A stretch of 64,000 nt of DNA from Lentinula raphanica (lineage: Eukaryota; Basidiomycota; Agaricomycetes; Agaricales; Omphalotaceae), in NCBI GenBank assembly GCA_027919835.1, contig JANVFP010000008.1, forward strand, positions 1,240,001-1,304,000, read 5' to 3'. Below the pieces are notes generated by a model. That model was not told the DNA's origin. It did not search any database and worked only from the letters and a program-made list of their open reading frames with translations. Made by a program: the position numbers and the translations under genes. This document shows positions 11,950-23,839 of this stretch, in pieces. The number at the start of each line of letters is the position of its first letter. Positions within the stretch are counted from its first letter, which is position 1.

Positions 11950-14502
11950 TCACGGAAGGAATATGTTGTCCAGATTACAAAAGACCTGACCACCGAAGCC
12001 TTCGTAGACAAGGTCATGAGCAGGGTCCAATAGAATTGCTCGATGAACGCCTCGGGCGAAGTAAACTGATGTACGAGCAGTGCAAGGACATGTAACGGCA
12101 ACTACTGTGTCCGCCTGCACACAAGTGCGAGGGTTGCTGAGGTAAAATTGTAGTTCTGGCGAGGAAGCCTGGTCTAACACCTTCAATGTCGAAGGGTAAG
12201 ACATAAAGTTGACTTCAATTACAATTTGTGAGGAGTGGAGACCTTGCTTGCAGATAGAATGCCATATCTCATCGCGATAACGTTGAGCTTGGATTACAGC
12301 ACGAAAGAGAAGCTGCAGTCGATTCAAGTCATCCAAGTCTGCCGGGCCTCGGGAATCATCATGGGGACAATTAGTGGGATGAGCTGGTGAGATTATGATG
12401 AGACTAGACACGAGCGGAGAAGATAGAAGACGGACTAAATTGTTTCAACGCAAGTTTCGAGCAAACTGCTTTATGCCCCGCTTGCCAATGCTCTCGTTGG
12501 CAATCGATCGAGCAATAGCTCGTTACGCGACATTTGCCGCAGAGCAGGGAATGACGGCCAGGAGAGTCGGAAGAGCACTAACGACAGTCATGTTATTGTT
12601 AGAATTCATGTGTTCATGGAGAAAAAAAGTGAGTGACCTTTTGATTCGAACACACTTTTTCTAGAGCTTTTTGAAAGCAGAGGGCGCTTGTGTGGCGTGC
12701 AGCAGGAGAGCAAATTTCGTTTACCAAATGATCCCAGACTCCTTTAAGGGCATCGGCACCTAGAGTATCTTCGAATTGTCGAGCCTGTACTCCTTCCAGA
12801 TTTCTTCGGATTCTTCGTTGAACTGGCTTGTATATGGTGTTAAGGAGCAGCAGGCGAAGTATTTCCTCAAAAATGTCACGAATTGATGTATCAGGAGACG
12901 AACTGAACGACGTGTGTGCCCAGACTATTGTCTTCATCAGAAGGCCTAGCAAGTTAGCGTCCAGAGCTTTAGTGATCCAATTTGGACCACCAGATATGAC
13001 GAGCAACGAGAATTTGGCAAGGGAGTGCATGGTTACGTAACGGGTGCCCGGAGGAAACCCGTTTGTCAAAATTTGGCTCCACAGCTTATGCGTATGTGCC
13101 AAGATAACATGAATTTCGTCGAGCATGGGAAGTGGTTGAAAGAATGTCGTGGTAGAAGCCAGGAGTAAGCCTCGATTGGCTGTCTGAATCAAGCTAATCG
13201 CAGTTGAGACACCGGACAGTGAGGATACTTCTGCAATGGCGGCGGACCACGTGGTGAACAGTGAGTTAGGACAGACATTCCTAACAGCGACAAGAAAAGA
13301 ATGTCCAAGCGTAGTGCCCACAAGCATCTGACTGAACCGAATGAGGAACGAAGTCACTTGGTAGTGAGCCTCGATGGGCCATTTCCGTGTAAAGAATGCG
13401 ACCCAAGCTTTTGCTATGGCCATGAGCATCTCAGATGAACTTGCTAGTCTGATGATGAAATGGTCGAGTTCCGTAGACGTGTGGGCAGAGGCGGTACAGT
13501 TCAAGAAGGTAAACACTTCTACCACGCAGTGACCGGCCATGTCAGAATAGCGCTCAGTGGCAGCATAGTCAGGACGGATAAACTCGTTGAGTGGCCTCAG
13601 AAGGGCCTCTAACCATAGCAGGATTCGAGGCCACCTTGACTCGGTGATGATGCTGCGGGCTTGGAACAATGGCAGGCCAGATAGATGGCTAGACAAGGCT
13701 TTGAGAAGCGCTAACATTCGAACCGCCTCGAAAGGGGGAGGGCGATTGGCAATGATAAGGGGAGGGCTCCGGGTGATCTGTTGAAAGAACATCGAGGCAA
13801 CGTTCTACAGTATAGCCGATGAGAATAATCAAAGGTCATCCGAGTCCATACACGCACCGTCCTAGCCATTGGTAATCACAGTCGGCAGTTCTATGCGTGT
13901 GAGGGTCAAGCTAGAAGATCGTGGTGAGAGTAAGAAATAGAATGGGGGAGTTCTGGATATTTACAATGCAAGTAAGAAAGAGCACAAAGGGTTGATCTGA
14001 GCCACATGGATCGGCCCGAGCGCATCAAGTAGCGCGGAGATACCAGAAAGTGATTCGTGCTGTTCTCTCGCGAGTTCCTCGAGCAGAGCGATGAAAACTA
14101 TGACTTGCCTGGCCATGGCCACCGTATATACATTTGCATGAGTCTGTTGTCGCTTACCATGCACCTCGCGTTGGCTTCTGCTACAGGAAATCGCGGGCAC
14201 GAATTGATACCGTTGGTATTGACACAGTAGACAGCGAATCATGCGATGCAATGCAGGCGCCATGAATAGAATTGGGCTCCAGCCTCCCAGAGCAAATCCT
14301 AAGTTCAAGGTCGGGAATATCGTTTGACTACGTTCAATTGCAGTCAGCTAACTCTTCATGCATCAAAAATGTGGCGGTGAATTACCTGCAACATGGATAT
14401 TTTACTGGCGACGGTAGTCAATGACCATTGATCCGACAAACTGAGTTCCGTGTGTGCGGAAGCGCGTCGGTGGAAGTTTGAGACGAAGATGATCATGACC
14501 AT
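11950..14502 (-). CDS. MYND-type zinc finger domain protein
   Basis: This is a helical repeat-like protein ending in a MYND finger, a Cys/His zinc-binding module usually used for protein contacts. Exons can be joined from SNFHRRASAHTELSLSDQW (about 14500-14385) to the QTIFPTLNLGFALGGWSPIL exon (14322-13970), then a short exon ADCDYQWLGRC (near 13870), then the long exon 13804-12616, the MYND exon and a last exon to the TGA at 11950. In the MYND exon (about 12590-12440) CSNQKCSSDS is followed by LLCGKCRVTSYCSIDCQREH and WQAGHKAVC, giving the zinc ligands in family order. The C-terminal exon (FTHPTNCPHDDSRGPADL onward) follows a 52-nt intron. The start is uncertain: coding potential continues a little upstream of the ATG at 14502 in the same frame, so the N-terminus may be missing or in another exon. 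Precise function is unknown. Confidence 0.75.
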
Positions 14503-15004
14503 GATCGGTCCGGAATTTGACAACACGACGAGCGTTAAACTGCTGAGCTCAGTAGCTTACATAACATTTGATCCCTAATTTAGAAAGAGATCCGCTTGCC
14601 ATATACATAGTCTCCCAAGTCATACTCGTACCATATACATATAGCCTCTCTCTTTTCTTTTTTCCCTTGCTTGTCAAGCCTCAAGGGCTTTCCCCGGTCT
14701 TAATAGAGTCTTATGATTGTCATTTTCCGTAAACAACGGGAACAAACAAATGGTAAGCGAGCGCTTAGCGCTCACTGATTATGAGATAAGATAAGTACTT
14801 CACACTGCCAGTCCCACCGCATCTGCATCTTCTCTCTCGACACTAACTGGTGCCGTCGCGTTCACACTCACAACAACCCCATTCAAACTCACATCTTCAA
14901 ACCGCAAGCAAGGGTTCAGCCGCCCAAAGGCGGCCTTTCTAGCCTCTTACCATCCCTTCATTCTGTGTCATGAAACCCCTTCTCAAAACAAGACAAGACA
15001 CGAT
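14503..15004. other. intergenic region upstream of the MYND gene
   Basis: No gene is seen. A TC-rich tract lies at 14650-14680. A hairpin (GCCGCC/GGCGGC, 14919-14934) is followed 4 nt later by CTAG at 14939-14942. Confidence 0.4.
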
Positions 15005-15285
15005 GTAAGGTCAAAGAGGACAAGAAACAAGGACCTAGAGGACCAAGAGATGAGGACAGCGGGAACTACGAAACGAGGAAACCGAGAACCACAATGACCA
15101 CGACACGACGAAGACGACGGCCGCGATCCAAGAACCGCGAGGACCACAATCCGAGGACCGCGACGACTTTAATACGCGTAACACGAGGACTACGAGACCA
15201 CGGTACAAGGATGACGACGACCATAGTTTGGGGACTACGAGGCCACGATACGACGACTGCGAGGACAGACTCAAGGCTATCTGTG
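15005..15285 (+). repeat. low-complexity GAGGAC/ACGACGA-rich tract
   Basis: The plus strand is a degenerate array of units like GAGGACnACGA, rich in A and G and almost free of long T runs. Units are too diverged for a fixed period to be stated by eye. Reading frames through it give Arg/Thr-rich or Ser-rich strings and are not taken as genes. Confidence 0.6.
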
Positions 15286-17459
15286 TGTATACATCCCTCA
15301 GACAGATTGTTTTGACACTAAGGAAGCTTCACCCTCAGGCTACCAACGGCCAGGTCTCAGGCCTATGCAGACGAATTTTGGATACTCGCCGCAGCGGGAA
15401 TACAAACGACGCCTTGTCAACCTTGTTTGCTCCTCAACGAGATGGGGGAGATGGCCGGGATGAGTTCAAGCCTCAAGGAGATGCGTCAACCGCTGTCCCT
15501 CTTTGTTCTCACCAACCTCAGCTTTTCCCCCATCGTCACCCACATATGAGGAAACCACGGAGCAGGGGACACGCAGACGACAAAACAAGGATTGAGCTGG
15601 CAGTGAAATGAGGGGTGAGCGGATGAGCAGACGGTATGTTTGCTCTCAATACCTTATACACATTTCAGAATTGATTTTAGAGCACACAGCTCTCACTCCA
15701 TCTCCTTGGCTTCCCTCAAACGCTTTCTTCCGGGCCCCAGACTGACACCTCACTTGGTAGTCCAAGTGCATCCAGGTTACAGTAGGTGTTGCCCTTCGAA
15801 CGACAAGAATGAGATGAGCAAGGCACTAACGCGGTTCTGCCATTCGGCAGGCCCCTCGTTCACTTGCATGGACATCTTCTTCTTGCTTCATTCCGTTGTA
15901 CGAGTATATTGAGTATCAAAAATCTACTATGTGAGTGCTATCATTTTCACAAAGTTCATGCGGTGTGTTTACTCTTCATCCCAGCTCAAACATGCTCTAA
16001 TTTGAGCAATAACTACGGATATGCAAGGACCGTGAGAGGGGCAGAGAATGAGGAGCAGAGAGATTGGGAGGACGAGGAGGTAGACGATGCAGATGTCCAC
16101 ACAGATAAAGGCAGAAGGCAAGAATGAGGAGAAGGGTGGGGACCAGGACTCCTCTACAATAACAGGCAATGCACGCCCAGCTCCTCATCTAGGCAAGGCT
16201 GCATTGCCTGTTGAAATTTCCTCAACTCTGAGCCCTGAACTGCCGCCTTTGCCCATCCTGACCTCGTCCCCTTGCCTTATCACATACGCTTTGCAACATG
16301 TCCTTGATTCTTTACAAATTACAATTGATGTTCATACAAAATATTAGCTGTAACTCTAAAGCACTTGCAAGAGCCCACATGAACTCAGACCAACCCAGGC
16401 TGAGCAGGCTGTCAGGTAATACTAAAAACTTGGATTTGATGACCAACAGGGGATATAAAGTGTCTTCCATGTGGATTTGGGCATTCCAGACGAGTATATG
16501 CCACGCGCGAAGCGCGGTGGCCCACTTCCGCGAGTAACTCATTCTATCACACTAGGAGCCTGGAACCCAAAAAAAAACAAGATCCATCATCCAATTTTAC
16601 AGAATTTTGAGAGAAACCCTCGGGGGACTTGCTTCCACTCTTGAGAAAACCATAGGCTGTAATCAAGTAGGATCTGACAGCTTGACCGCTGCACTAAAAG
16701 GCAGATTTCAGAACTGTTATCAGTTCTTATTCCAGATCCTATACTTATATGGACAATGCAGGTATGCTTGTGCAGTGTCGTAAACGAGCACGTTTACATA
16801 GGCTGGTCTGTGGAGTGTGCCATGCGTCCACAGACCCTCAGGATCACTCAATGCTTGCCTCTCCTTGAAGTATGAGGAAAAGGTTAGGAAGTGAGCGAGG
16901 GGTTTTGGGACGATAGGCGTTGATCTATTGCAGTCTAAAGCTCTCGAGACTGTGCCTTTGAGGGGAACAGCCTCCGAAAGCTAAGCTACAGGAGACAAAG
17001 ATGTATGTAGAAAATGAAATACTATGTGTAAGGGAGGAGGAAATACGCGCGAATAATGGTCGCGAGCGATGCTGAGAGGACGAACTTTAGAGCTAAAGTA
17101 TACACTAACCTGCGAGCGATGGTGAGAGGACAAAGTATCTCAGCCATGCTGCAGGATCTATATAATGAGCCTAGACAAAGGGAACCTGTATGAAAGACGA
17201 TGAACACGAGGCGCCGGTGCTCGTCGATGCGTCATAGACCCTGGACATAACCCAATGTCCAACCCAGAATTTTTCACTTGGAGGACCGTCACCTCTAGCC
17301 TCGCTAGCCAATCTGATAGTTCAACGAAGAGTAAACGCGTTCGTTGAATCACATGTCACCTTCCGAGAGAAGTTTGCGGAGCAGGCTTCTCATAGGATAA
17401 GATAGCAAGGCAATGAGAGGCCGGCATGGGCGCCGGCAGAACGGTTTCCCACTGCCGAA
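15286..17459. other. no recognisable gene
   Basis: Fragmentary frames only. A GC-rich hairpin GCCACGCGC-GAA-GCGCGGTGGC sits at about 16501-16522. A run of nine A is near 16570. No TE protein motif is readable. Confidence 0.4.
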
Positions 17460-18946
17460 TTGGGCGCCCATCCTTTCTTACTTCCTGCCTCTCATCGTCG
17501 CGCTCAATCTTTGTTGGATTTCGCGTTTTCAATATTTACACCCACTTCTAAGATGTCCCAACTCGGAACCTCTTTTAACTCTTTTCTCCCGACCTCTGCC
17601 TCTTTAAGCAACCCAGATCGGACGCATATAACCCATGCAACACCGGAACTAATCGCAGCCCTCAGGCGGCTCGACTTGGAATCCAGGTTAGATATGAATT
17701 ATGTTATCGAGGAGAAGAATCGCGCGAGGAGGGAAAAAGACGTCCTCAAACAACATGGACTCGCGTCGAAACCTGGTTCTCCATCTGCTTCCAACGTGAC
17801 GATAGCACTCGAGGAGATTGAACTCATCCGCACTACGCCGTCGCTTTTTGATCGTCTCAAGGCAAAGCTTAGCCTCGTGACTCTGGGGTGGATGAAGACC
17901 AAGACGGACGAGGAGAAGAAGCAGAAGCAGGGGGAGAAACAGAGGGACTCTGTTGTAACTCGAGCAGAAGAAGAAGAATCTTATCTAGTCGGAGACGTCT
18001 TAGAGGTTGTTTGGGACTCAACGAAGCGTAGGATGATCACCATCCCGTTGGAGCTGATGAAGGCGGGTCAATACTTCAAAAACATCCCACTCCCTTTCTT
18101 CACCAACGACGCTCTCACTCATATTGAGATGCTCCACCAAACTATGCCCAAAATACAGTTCCGAAACGGCTCGAAATCGGATTACGTTCTAGATATAAAG
18201 GCCGTAGGGAAGCAGCTGGGCATAGACGAAGGTGACCCTATGCTCCTTGAAGACCTTTCGTTCGAAGAATTCAAGGAGGCGGCCGAGGATTTCTGCGAAT
18301 ATGAGTTAAAGAGGTCGAGGGAGAAGGAATCCGGGAACCGATTCATTTCTGCGTCGCAACACTTCGCGTACTTCCTCAATCAGGACCATCCCTGGAAATC
18401 GTACAGATAATGGAAGCCCGAAGCATTCAAGCTTCGTGAGGAAAGGGCGATGTTCAATTATTCATTCGCGATGGTGAACTACAATCGAGCCTGGGATAGG
18501 GCGATGCTGGCGCAAAAACTAGACGAGATGAAACACTCCATCCAGGAGGAGGTACTATGCAACACCCAAGGTTATGTCAAACCCTCGAACAGTGGTCTCT
18601 CTAAATCCCGCTTCTCGCCCTATCCTTCCTTTTTATCCTCAGACCTGCACCCAGGGCGCTACCCATCAGGTAGTAAGACGAGCCAGCCTGCATCTTGCTG
18701 TCTTGGATATGGGAAACAAGGCCATCGGACCGATTCTCACTCAGTTGACCGTGACGGGGAGTTCGTTTGGGCCCTGTGGATCAACAACCAGTTATGTTCC
18801 CCCGAACGCGGTCATAATCAAGTGTGCACAGGATGGAATATATACGGAAAGTGTAGTCCTGGATGCAACATGGAGCATGTTTGCTCCCTCTGCGGTTCGA
18901 GATCCCATCACGCTTTTGCTTGGATTTGCATCTTAGAGCCCAACTG
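17460..18946 (+). pseudogene. retroelement gag-like protein with an internal stop codon
   Basis: One frame runs from 17460 to 18946 with a single in-frame TAA at 18408-18410. The first part holds a charged helical region (LRRLDLESRLDMNYVIEEK, then KKQKQGEKQR) and a conserved block VWDSTKRRMITIPLELMKAG and LPFFTNDALTHIE. After the stop the text continues without loss of sense: WKPEAFKLREERAMFNYSFA, then KLDEMKHSIQEE. The end has two Cys-rich knuckles: CLGYGKQGHRTDSH, and VCTGWNIYGKCSPGCNMEHV followed by CSLCGSRSHH. Such knuckles are typical of nucleic-acid-binding gag proteins of fungal retroelements. I lean to a DIRS/tyrosine-recombinase type but cannot show it. No reverse transcriptase or recombinase is readable downstream, so the element is truncated. 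Confidence 0.6.
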
Positions 18947-20223
18947 AGAAATGGTTATCAGTCTCACAGTCACTTCTTCTTTCCTATAATGATTTCCCTT
19001 GCTTTATCTTTCATCGCTCGTCGCTTCTGGACAACCCTCCCAAACCGATCAGCTTTCTAGCCTTGTGTAATGCAGATTTTCTTGTCGAGGAAGAGCCTTT
19101 CTGGATTTATACTAAAGACCAATTTGAAAAATTGCCATACGGTGAGTGTTTCCCAAAGTGTAAAATTGATTTTCTATTTTCCTGGTGCTATCTCAATGTT
19201 TTCAGCCGCGCGAATACGAGGCTGATCAAGTCAGGTTGGAAGATCTTATCTCCTGGTCTTTATTGGACCAGGTCATATCTTATGTGCGGTCTTTCAAGTT
19301 ATGGGACTTTGTTATGTGCAGTCTTTATCAGACTATGTTATGTTTCGGGCAATTATTGGCCCACCATGTTATTTTTTTCGGTCATTTAGGCAAAATCATT
19401 TTCAGCTTGGTGTCCCCGGTTCGGTTCATTTATTATTGAGACCTATGGATATTGGCAGACCTTGACTCACATGTATATTCCAGATCATGTTGGACAATTT
19501 GGGCTACTTGATCCTGCAAAGTTAGGGAAATTGTCAATTCTTGTTATTTCATGCCGTTCGGAGCAGCTCAGAGTTTTTATCGAGCCTGTGTCTTATCTTC
19601 AGCACCCCGGAAGGCTATCAGTAATATCAATATGAACACTGTTTCTGTGCTCCCGTGTTCTGTCCTTATTGCATGTCATTGTTTTGGAGCTTTGTTGACT
19701 GCTCTTGTTTTTCCTTTGTCCACTGGTACCGTAGTGCTTATAGCTCCGGTCTTCAACGTTTGAACCCCTTTACTTCAAAGTCTTTCATTCTTCCCGCTTC
19801 AGCTTAGTATACCCAGCAAGATTCACTACACATTCTCCAGGTTCATTGCTCCTAGTACATAGTTCAAAGAATATGGGATTCAGTTCGCCCTCAACTCTGT
19901 TTGGGTAGGCCTCCCTGTAGACGTCGAGTACCTGCGGAGGAGCCTCGGGCTCTGTTTAGGATGCGCATGGTCACTCGCCATCTACGGGTGGGCTGCGCGG
20001 GGCCAAGCCCCAGGCAAACTCACCCACTTTCATATCAGTATTTCTGGCCTCGGACAGCCGAATACCTATCTTATCTGACCTCTGATGCAAATCACGTGCA
20101 TGACGTCTGGCGCCTAATTAGAGACTATTTGCAGCCGGTAAAATCCGGCACATGATTTGGAGACAGTTCCGAGATGCCCAATTTGGCAGTCACGCTGCGT
20201 GATTTTTCACTGTTCTGCTCCTT
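18947..20223. other. T-rich region without a recognisable gene
   Basis: The stretch 19070-19700 is rich in TTATGTT- and CTTTAT-like words and has many stops. It may be non-coding sequence of the broken retroelement, but no long terminal repeat or inverted repeat could be matched by eye. Near 19990-20020 a GC-rich hairpin (GGGGC-CAA-GCCCC) occurs. Confidence 0.35.
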
Positions 20224-21460
20224 ATGCCTATATCGCTGCACCTGCTGCTGGCTTCTTTGCCATTTCTTCATCATCGACGACACGTAAATGAGCTCCCACA
20301 TGCAACTGTTGTCTTCGGTACTCAACAAGAACTCCTACGCGCAATGATACACTATCATTACATCAATCAGGAAAATCTTGAAGTGCCTCGTCCTGAACAA
20401 GGAGGCCAGCGAATATCAGCGGAATACCTTTTCTTGTTATCCAATAGACACTGCATATGGGCTTTCAGGTGATATATCTATATCTGTAACATGTAAATAT
20501 GCCTAACATATTATTTGCTCTAGATTCACGGCCTCTGAAATTATCGAGTTGGTTGATATCCTAGATGTGCCCGAGTTGATTCGCACCAGGAGCCGATATA
20601 TGTTCACATCCGTTGAAGCCCTTGGACTTCTCCTCGTCCGTTTTCGCTCTGGTGCAGATGAATTCGAGCTTGCATCCAGATATAATCGGTCACAGTCTGC
20701 CATTTCCGAAATTCTCACCTGGATAGTCCAGTTTCTGGATGAGCGATGGTCACATCTTCTTGATTGTGATCAGGAAGGAATTCTTCATCCAGATAAGCTC
20801 TTGATCTATGCCAATGCTATTGCAGGTCTTGGTTGTCCCCTGAAGAACTGTTTTGCTTTCCTGGACTGCACAATCCGCAGGGTCTGTCGTCCGGGCTGGG
20901 GACAGAATGTTGCATACAATGGCTACAAAAAAATCCATGCGCTCAAATACCAAGCTCTCATGCTTCCTAACGGCATCATTGGCAATCTTGCTGGTCCTTT
21001 CGAAGGTCGTCGCCACGATAACTATCTCCTCAGGACTAGTCGCATTCTTGACAAACTTGCTACCTTTGCATTTCGACCGGATGTTCCTGTTGATGCTCCT
21101 CCTGATGAACGTAACTTCCTCGTTTTTGGAGATCCTGCCTATGGCTATAACCCTCATTTAGCCAGCCCTTTCTCAACCAACAACATTACTGTACAGCAAA
21201 AAGCTTGGAACGACGCAATGAGCCAATGCCGAATTGAGGTCGAGCATGGTTTTGGAGTTGTTGTTACCCTTTGGCCATTTCTCAACAACTGGCGAAAGAT
21301 GACGATGTTACAAGCTCCTGTAGGCCGTTTCTACCGTGTTGGTGTTATCCTTACAAATGCTTTGAACTGTCTTCGGCCAAATCAATACCGTGTCCAGAGT
21401 TTCAACGAAGGCCGGATTGGTCGCAGCGATGTTGACAACCCGTCGAATTCCATCGACTGA
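20224..21460 (+). CDS. PIF/Harbinger-type DDE transposase (DDE_Tnp_4 family)
   Basis: Exons 20224-20468 and 20524-21460, joined across a 55-nt GT-AG intron, give 393 residues. The catalytic core has the DDE_Tnp_4 order: FAFLDCTIRRVCRPG (first Asp), then YNGYKKIHALKYQALMLPNG and GPFEGRRHDNYLL, then FLVFGDPAYGY (second Asp) and CRIEVEHGFG (catalytic Glu). Before it, SRYNRSQSAISEIL is a helix-turn-helix-like segment. Such proteins cut and paste DNA at short inverted repeats, often with a separate Myb-like partner; no partner gene is found next to it. All three acidic residues are present and the frame is open, so it could still be active. It could also be a domesticated host gene. Flanking inverted repeats are not visible by eye. 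Confidence 0.9.
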
Positions 21461-21759
21461 ACCGGTTTTGAAGGAACAGCGGGATCCCGAGATGACTGTC
21501 CAGCAGGTCCGCGAGTAGCTATTGCAGTAGGAAAGACGCTGTGCGAGGTTCTAGTGTAGAACGGGTTTGTAGATGTTTCACCAACTTACAACGATAGATC
21601 GGAGTTTCCAGCAAACCTAAGCAAATGTAGCGGTAGCACCACATGAGTGGTTGGGGACTTGGGGTAGGTCGTCGAGATAACGGTTGAAACTGGTGTTTCA
21701 AGATGACCAAGGGTAAATCGTACATATGAGCTGTCCTTTCTAAATTTGGTATCGAATGA
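21461..21759. other. short spacer after the transposase
   Basis: No gene is seen. I looked here for a terminal inverted repeat partner of the sequence before 20224 and found none. Confidence 0.4.
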
Positions 21760-21804
21760 TTATGTAATCTACTGAGGCCAGCACTTTAACGCTCATCACC
21801 GTTC
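21760..21804 (+). repeat. 45-bp dispersed repeat, copy 2
   Basis: Matches 2591-2635 at 41 of 45 positions in the same orientation. It begins 300 nt after the transposase stop codon. No longer homology is visible on either side. Confidence 0.7.
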
Positions 21805-21829
21805 CAGAGGACGGCGAAGCGCCCGAGAA

Positions 21830-22740
21830 CAAATTTATATGCACAGCCACTGATATCTGTTCTCCCCTTATACCGCCACAGAATAGTGTAGGTAACCCCA
21901 CAGTTTGATAACAAGAGGCGAGGAGCTGGTGGGCAAATACTCTTCCTGTAATTTGAGCGAGAAATTGTGATAGGTACCACCAGGATTCTGATTCACTGAA
22001 TCTTCTGACGATTCGCAATTTGGCTTTCTAGGAAATACTTGCGTCGATTGCGCTGAGCAGCCTGGATCATTCCAGAATCTACGAAGAGTGCCCAAAAGAA
22101 GATGAACACCGTTAATGTGGGATTATGAGTCAAAACACCTACCGTGAGCCATGAGTCTTGAGGCATATGCTGTAGAGTTGTAAACACCATCAACGTAGCT
22201 TTCGTAGTCGCGAAACTATCCTCTGGTTTGATTGACGTGGTGCCCACCCTGTCTTGACTACAGTGTGCCAGAATGGGTCAACGATAAGCGAACAATCTGA
22301 TAACAGAGACTGATACTTACAGGATTCGGGGGACTACTCGCGATATATGGGGGATCGCCTGGATTAAAAGCCCTTGAGGGAAAAAGGTTTTCTGAATCGA
22401 AACATAGGAAATTTTTGAATGTTGACAGGTTTTTGTACTACGTACCGCGTACTATCGTGGCTACTATCCGTAGTTTGCGGTGGCCGCGGACCACTGTAAT
22501 CCGGGTACTACAGGCGTCGACCGGATGAGTGACTTCCAGGATGCTCGAGCAAATTGCTGTTGGAAACTTCACTAGAGCGACGAGAAATATCAGCACAGGG
22601 ACGAAATTTTTCAAGAAAAAAGGGGACGGGGAAGATGGATTGCTCTGTGGAGGGGCTACAGGATTCAAAAGCGAAGATATCGAGCGTTCGTCTGGAGCCG
22701 TCTTTCTGTAACCCATTTTTTCTTCACTCGTAGAAGACAA
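21830..22740 (-). other. uncharacterised minus-strand gene or remnant with a membrane anchor
   Basis: A possible first exon starts at 22740 (MSSTSEEKMGYRKTAPDERS), has a Ser/Pro-rich stretch and then a hydrophobic helix FFLKNFVPVLIFLVALVKF, like a type II membrane anchor. Further minus-strand coding-like pieces are TTSIKPEDSFATTKATLMVF and LQHMPQDSWL (near 22240-22145) and FWNDPGCSAQSTQVF through NPGGTYHNFSLKLQEEY (near 22085-21910), separated by GT-AG gaps. The last join does not keep the frame. I do not recognise the family. Confidence 0.3.
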
Positions 22741-23277
22741 AATTTGCAGTCTGAACTAGAGAAAAAAACGGCTGTTGATGATCCAGTGTTACGGTGCAAC
22801 AATTGGCAACGAGTCCGTTTTTTCAAAGACAGCAATGATCGATTAAAGTGAATTGCGCGGCTTGATTACTAGCTTGATTCCGGTGAACATTACTGAGAAT
22901 CCCAGGATCCTATTAAAACTAAGCACGGTGAGGCAGCAGGCCAGGATCACGATCAGTGTGTCCACCATTCATACTAACATGTTTTTCAAGCACCATGTGT
23001 TTTGTGCCAAAAATTCCCCTAATTGTGATGGTTTCGCAACGGCCAGGTTGGCAGTCCAGATTTTCTAAGGCCTTCCATTGCGAAATCGCACCGAATCAGA
23101 GAAGGTGGTACTACCGTGGTAGAATGTCACATCTGCAGACAAAAAACACATAGCATTGGAATCGTACAAAGGCGGACTACCATAAACTTTCTGATCCATT
23201 TGTTACTGTAGGATTGGCCACAACGAGGGCTTCCGTTCGATGTACATAGCTCCTGGCCTCAACGAGATTTTGGTATA

Positions 23278-23839
23278 TCACCAACCACCTAAATTTGATT
23301 GAGGAACAAATACCTCATTGATCATATCAACAGGGATATCAGGAAGACTCTCTGATGACTCGCCATCCCAAGGCAGTATTTCCCATCTCGTAGGAAGATT
23401 AGGAAGGTTACTGATGCAAAGGCAAAGGATGCCAAAGATCTTCTGGTAAATGAGCGTCATGTTCATGATTGAAGTGTTCCCGAACTTCTCGTTCTTCTGT
23501 GGCGTTGTCAATATGGGATGTATTGACTAACGCACATGCGACCTAGAGCATTGGCATGAACTTGACATCGAGAAGACGTTTTGACCTTGCAGATTTCGTC
23601 ACAGATTTGACTGCCCAAGCCTCTTCTTGAACGATCTGCGATGAACGCGTTTGTGGAGATGTAACGTGTATTTCCGAGTGACGACGTCCTAAAGGGCTGA
23701 ACAAGTTTTGCCTCCAGTCTATCGGACAGTGAAAATTTTTGTTCGACATGAAATCCTCATGCACGAACCTTTCTGGTGGTTGAAGCCTATGAGATGTGGG
23801 ATCAGCAGAAATTCTACTAAAGGGTGTTGAGCACACCAT
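23278..23839 (-). other. uncharacterised minus-strand coding-like segments
   Basis: Two minus-strand segments look protein-like: 23839-23543 (ERFVHEDFMSNKNFHCPIDW, then WAVKSVTKSARSKRL) and 23511-23278 (TRWEILPWDGESSESLPDIP, then VFVPQSNLGGW). They could be exons of one gene, perhaps the upstream part of the remnant at 21830-22740, but I could not link them and know no homologue. Confidence 0.25.

Noticed and set aside
1370..14942. Hairpins followed by CTAG (1370-1393 and 14919-14942) as Helitron 3' ends
   Set aside because: Hairpin to CTAG distance is only 2-4 nt, no 5' TC end or Rep/helicase coding sequence was found, and short hairpins are common.
18574..18936. 120-codon frame overlapping the gag-like gene
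   Set aside because: It is in a different frame from the Cys-knuckle protein and has no motif of its own.
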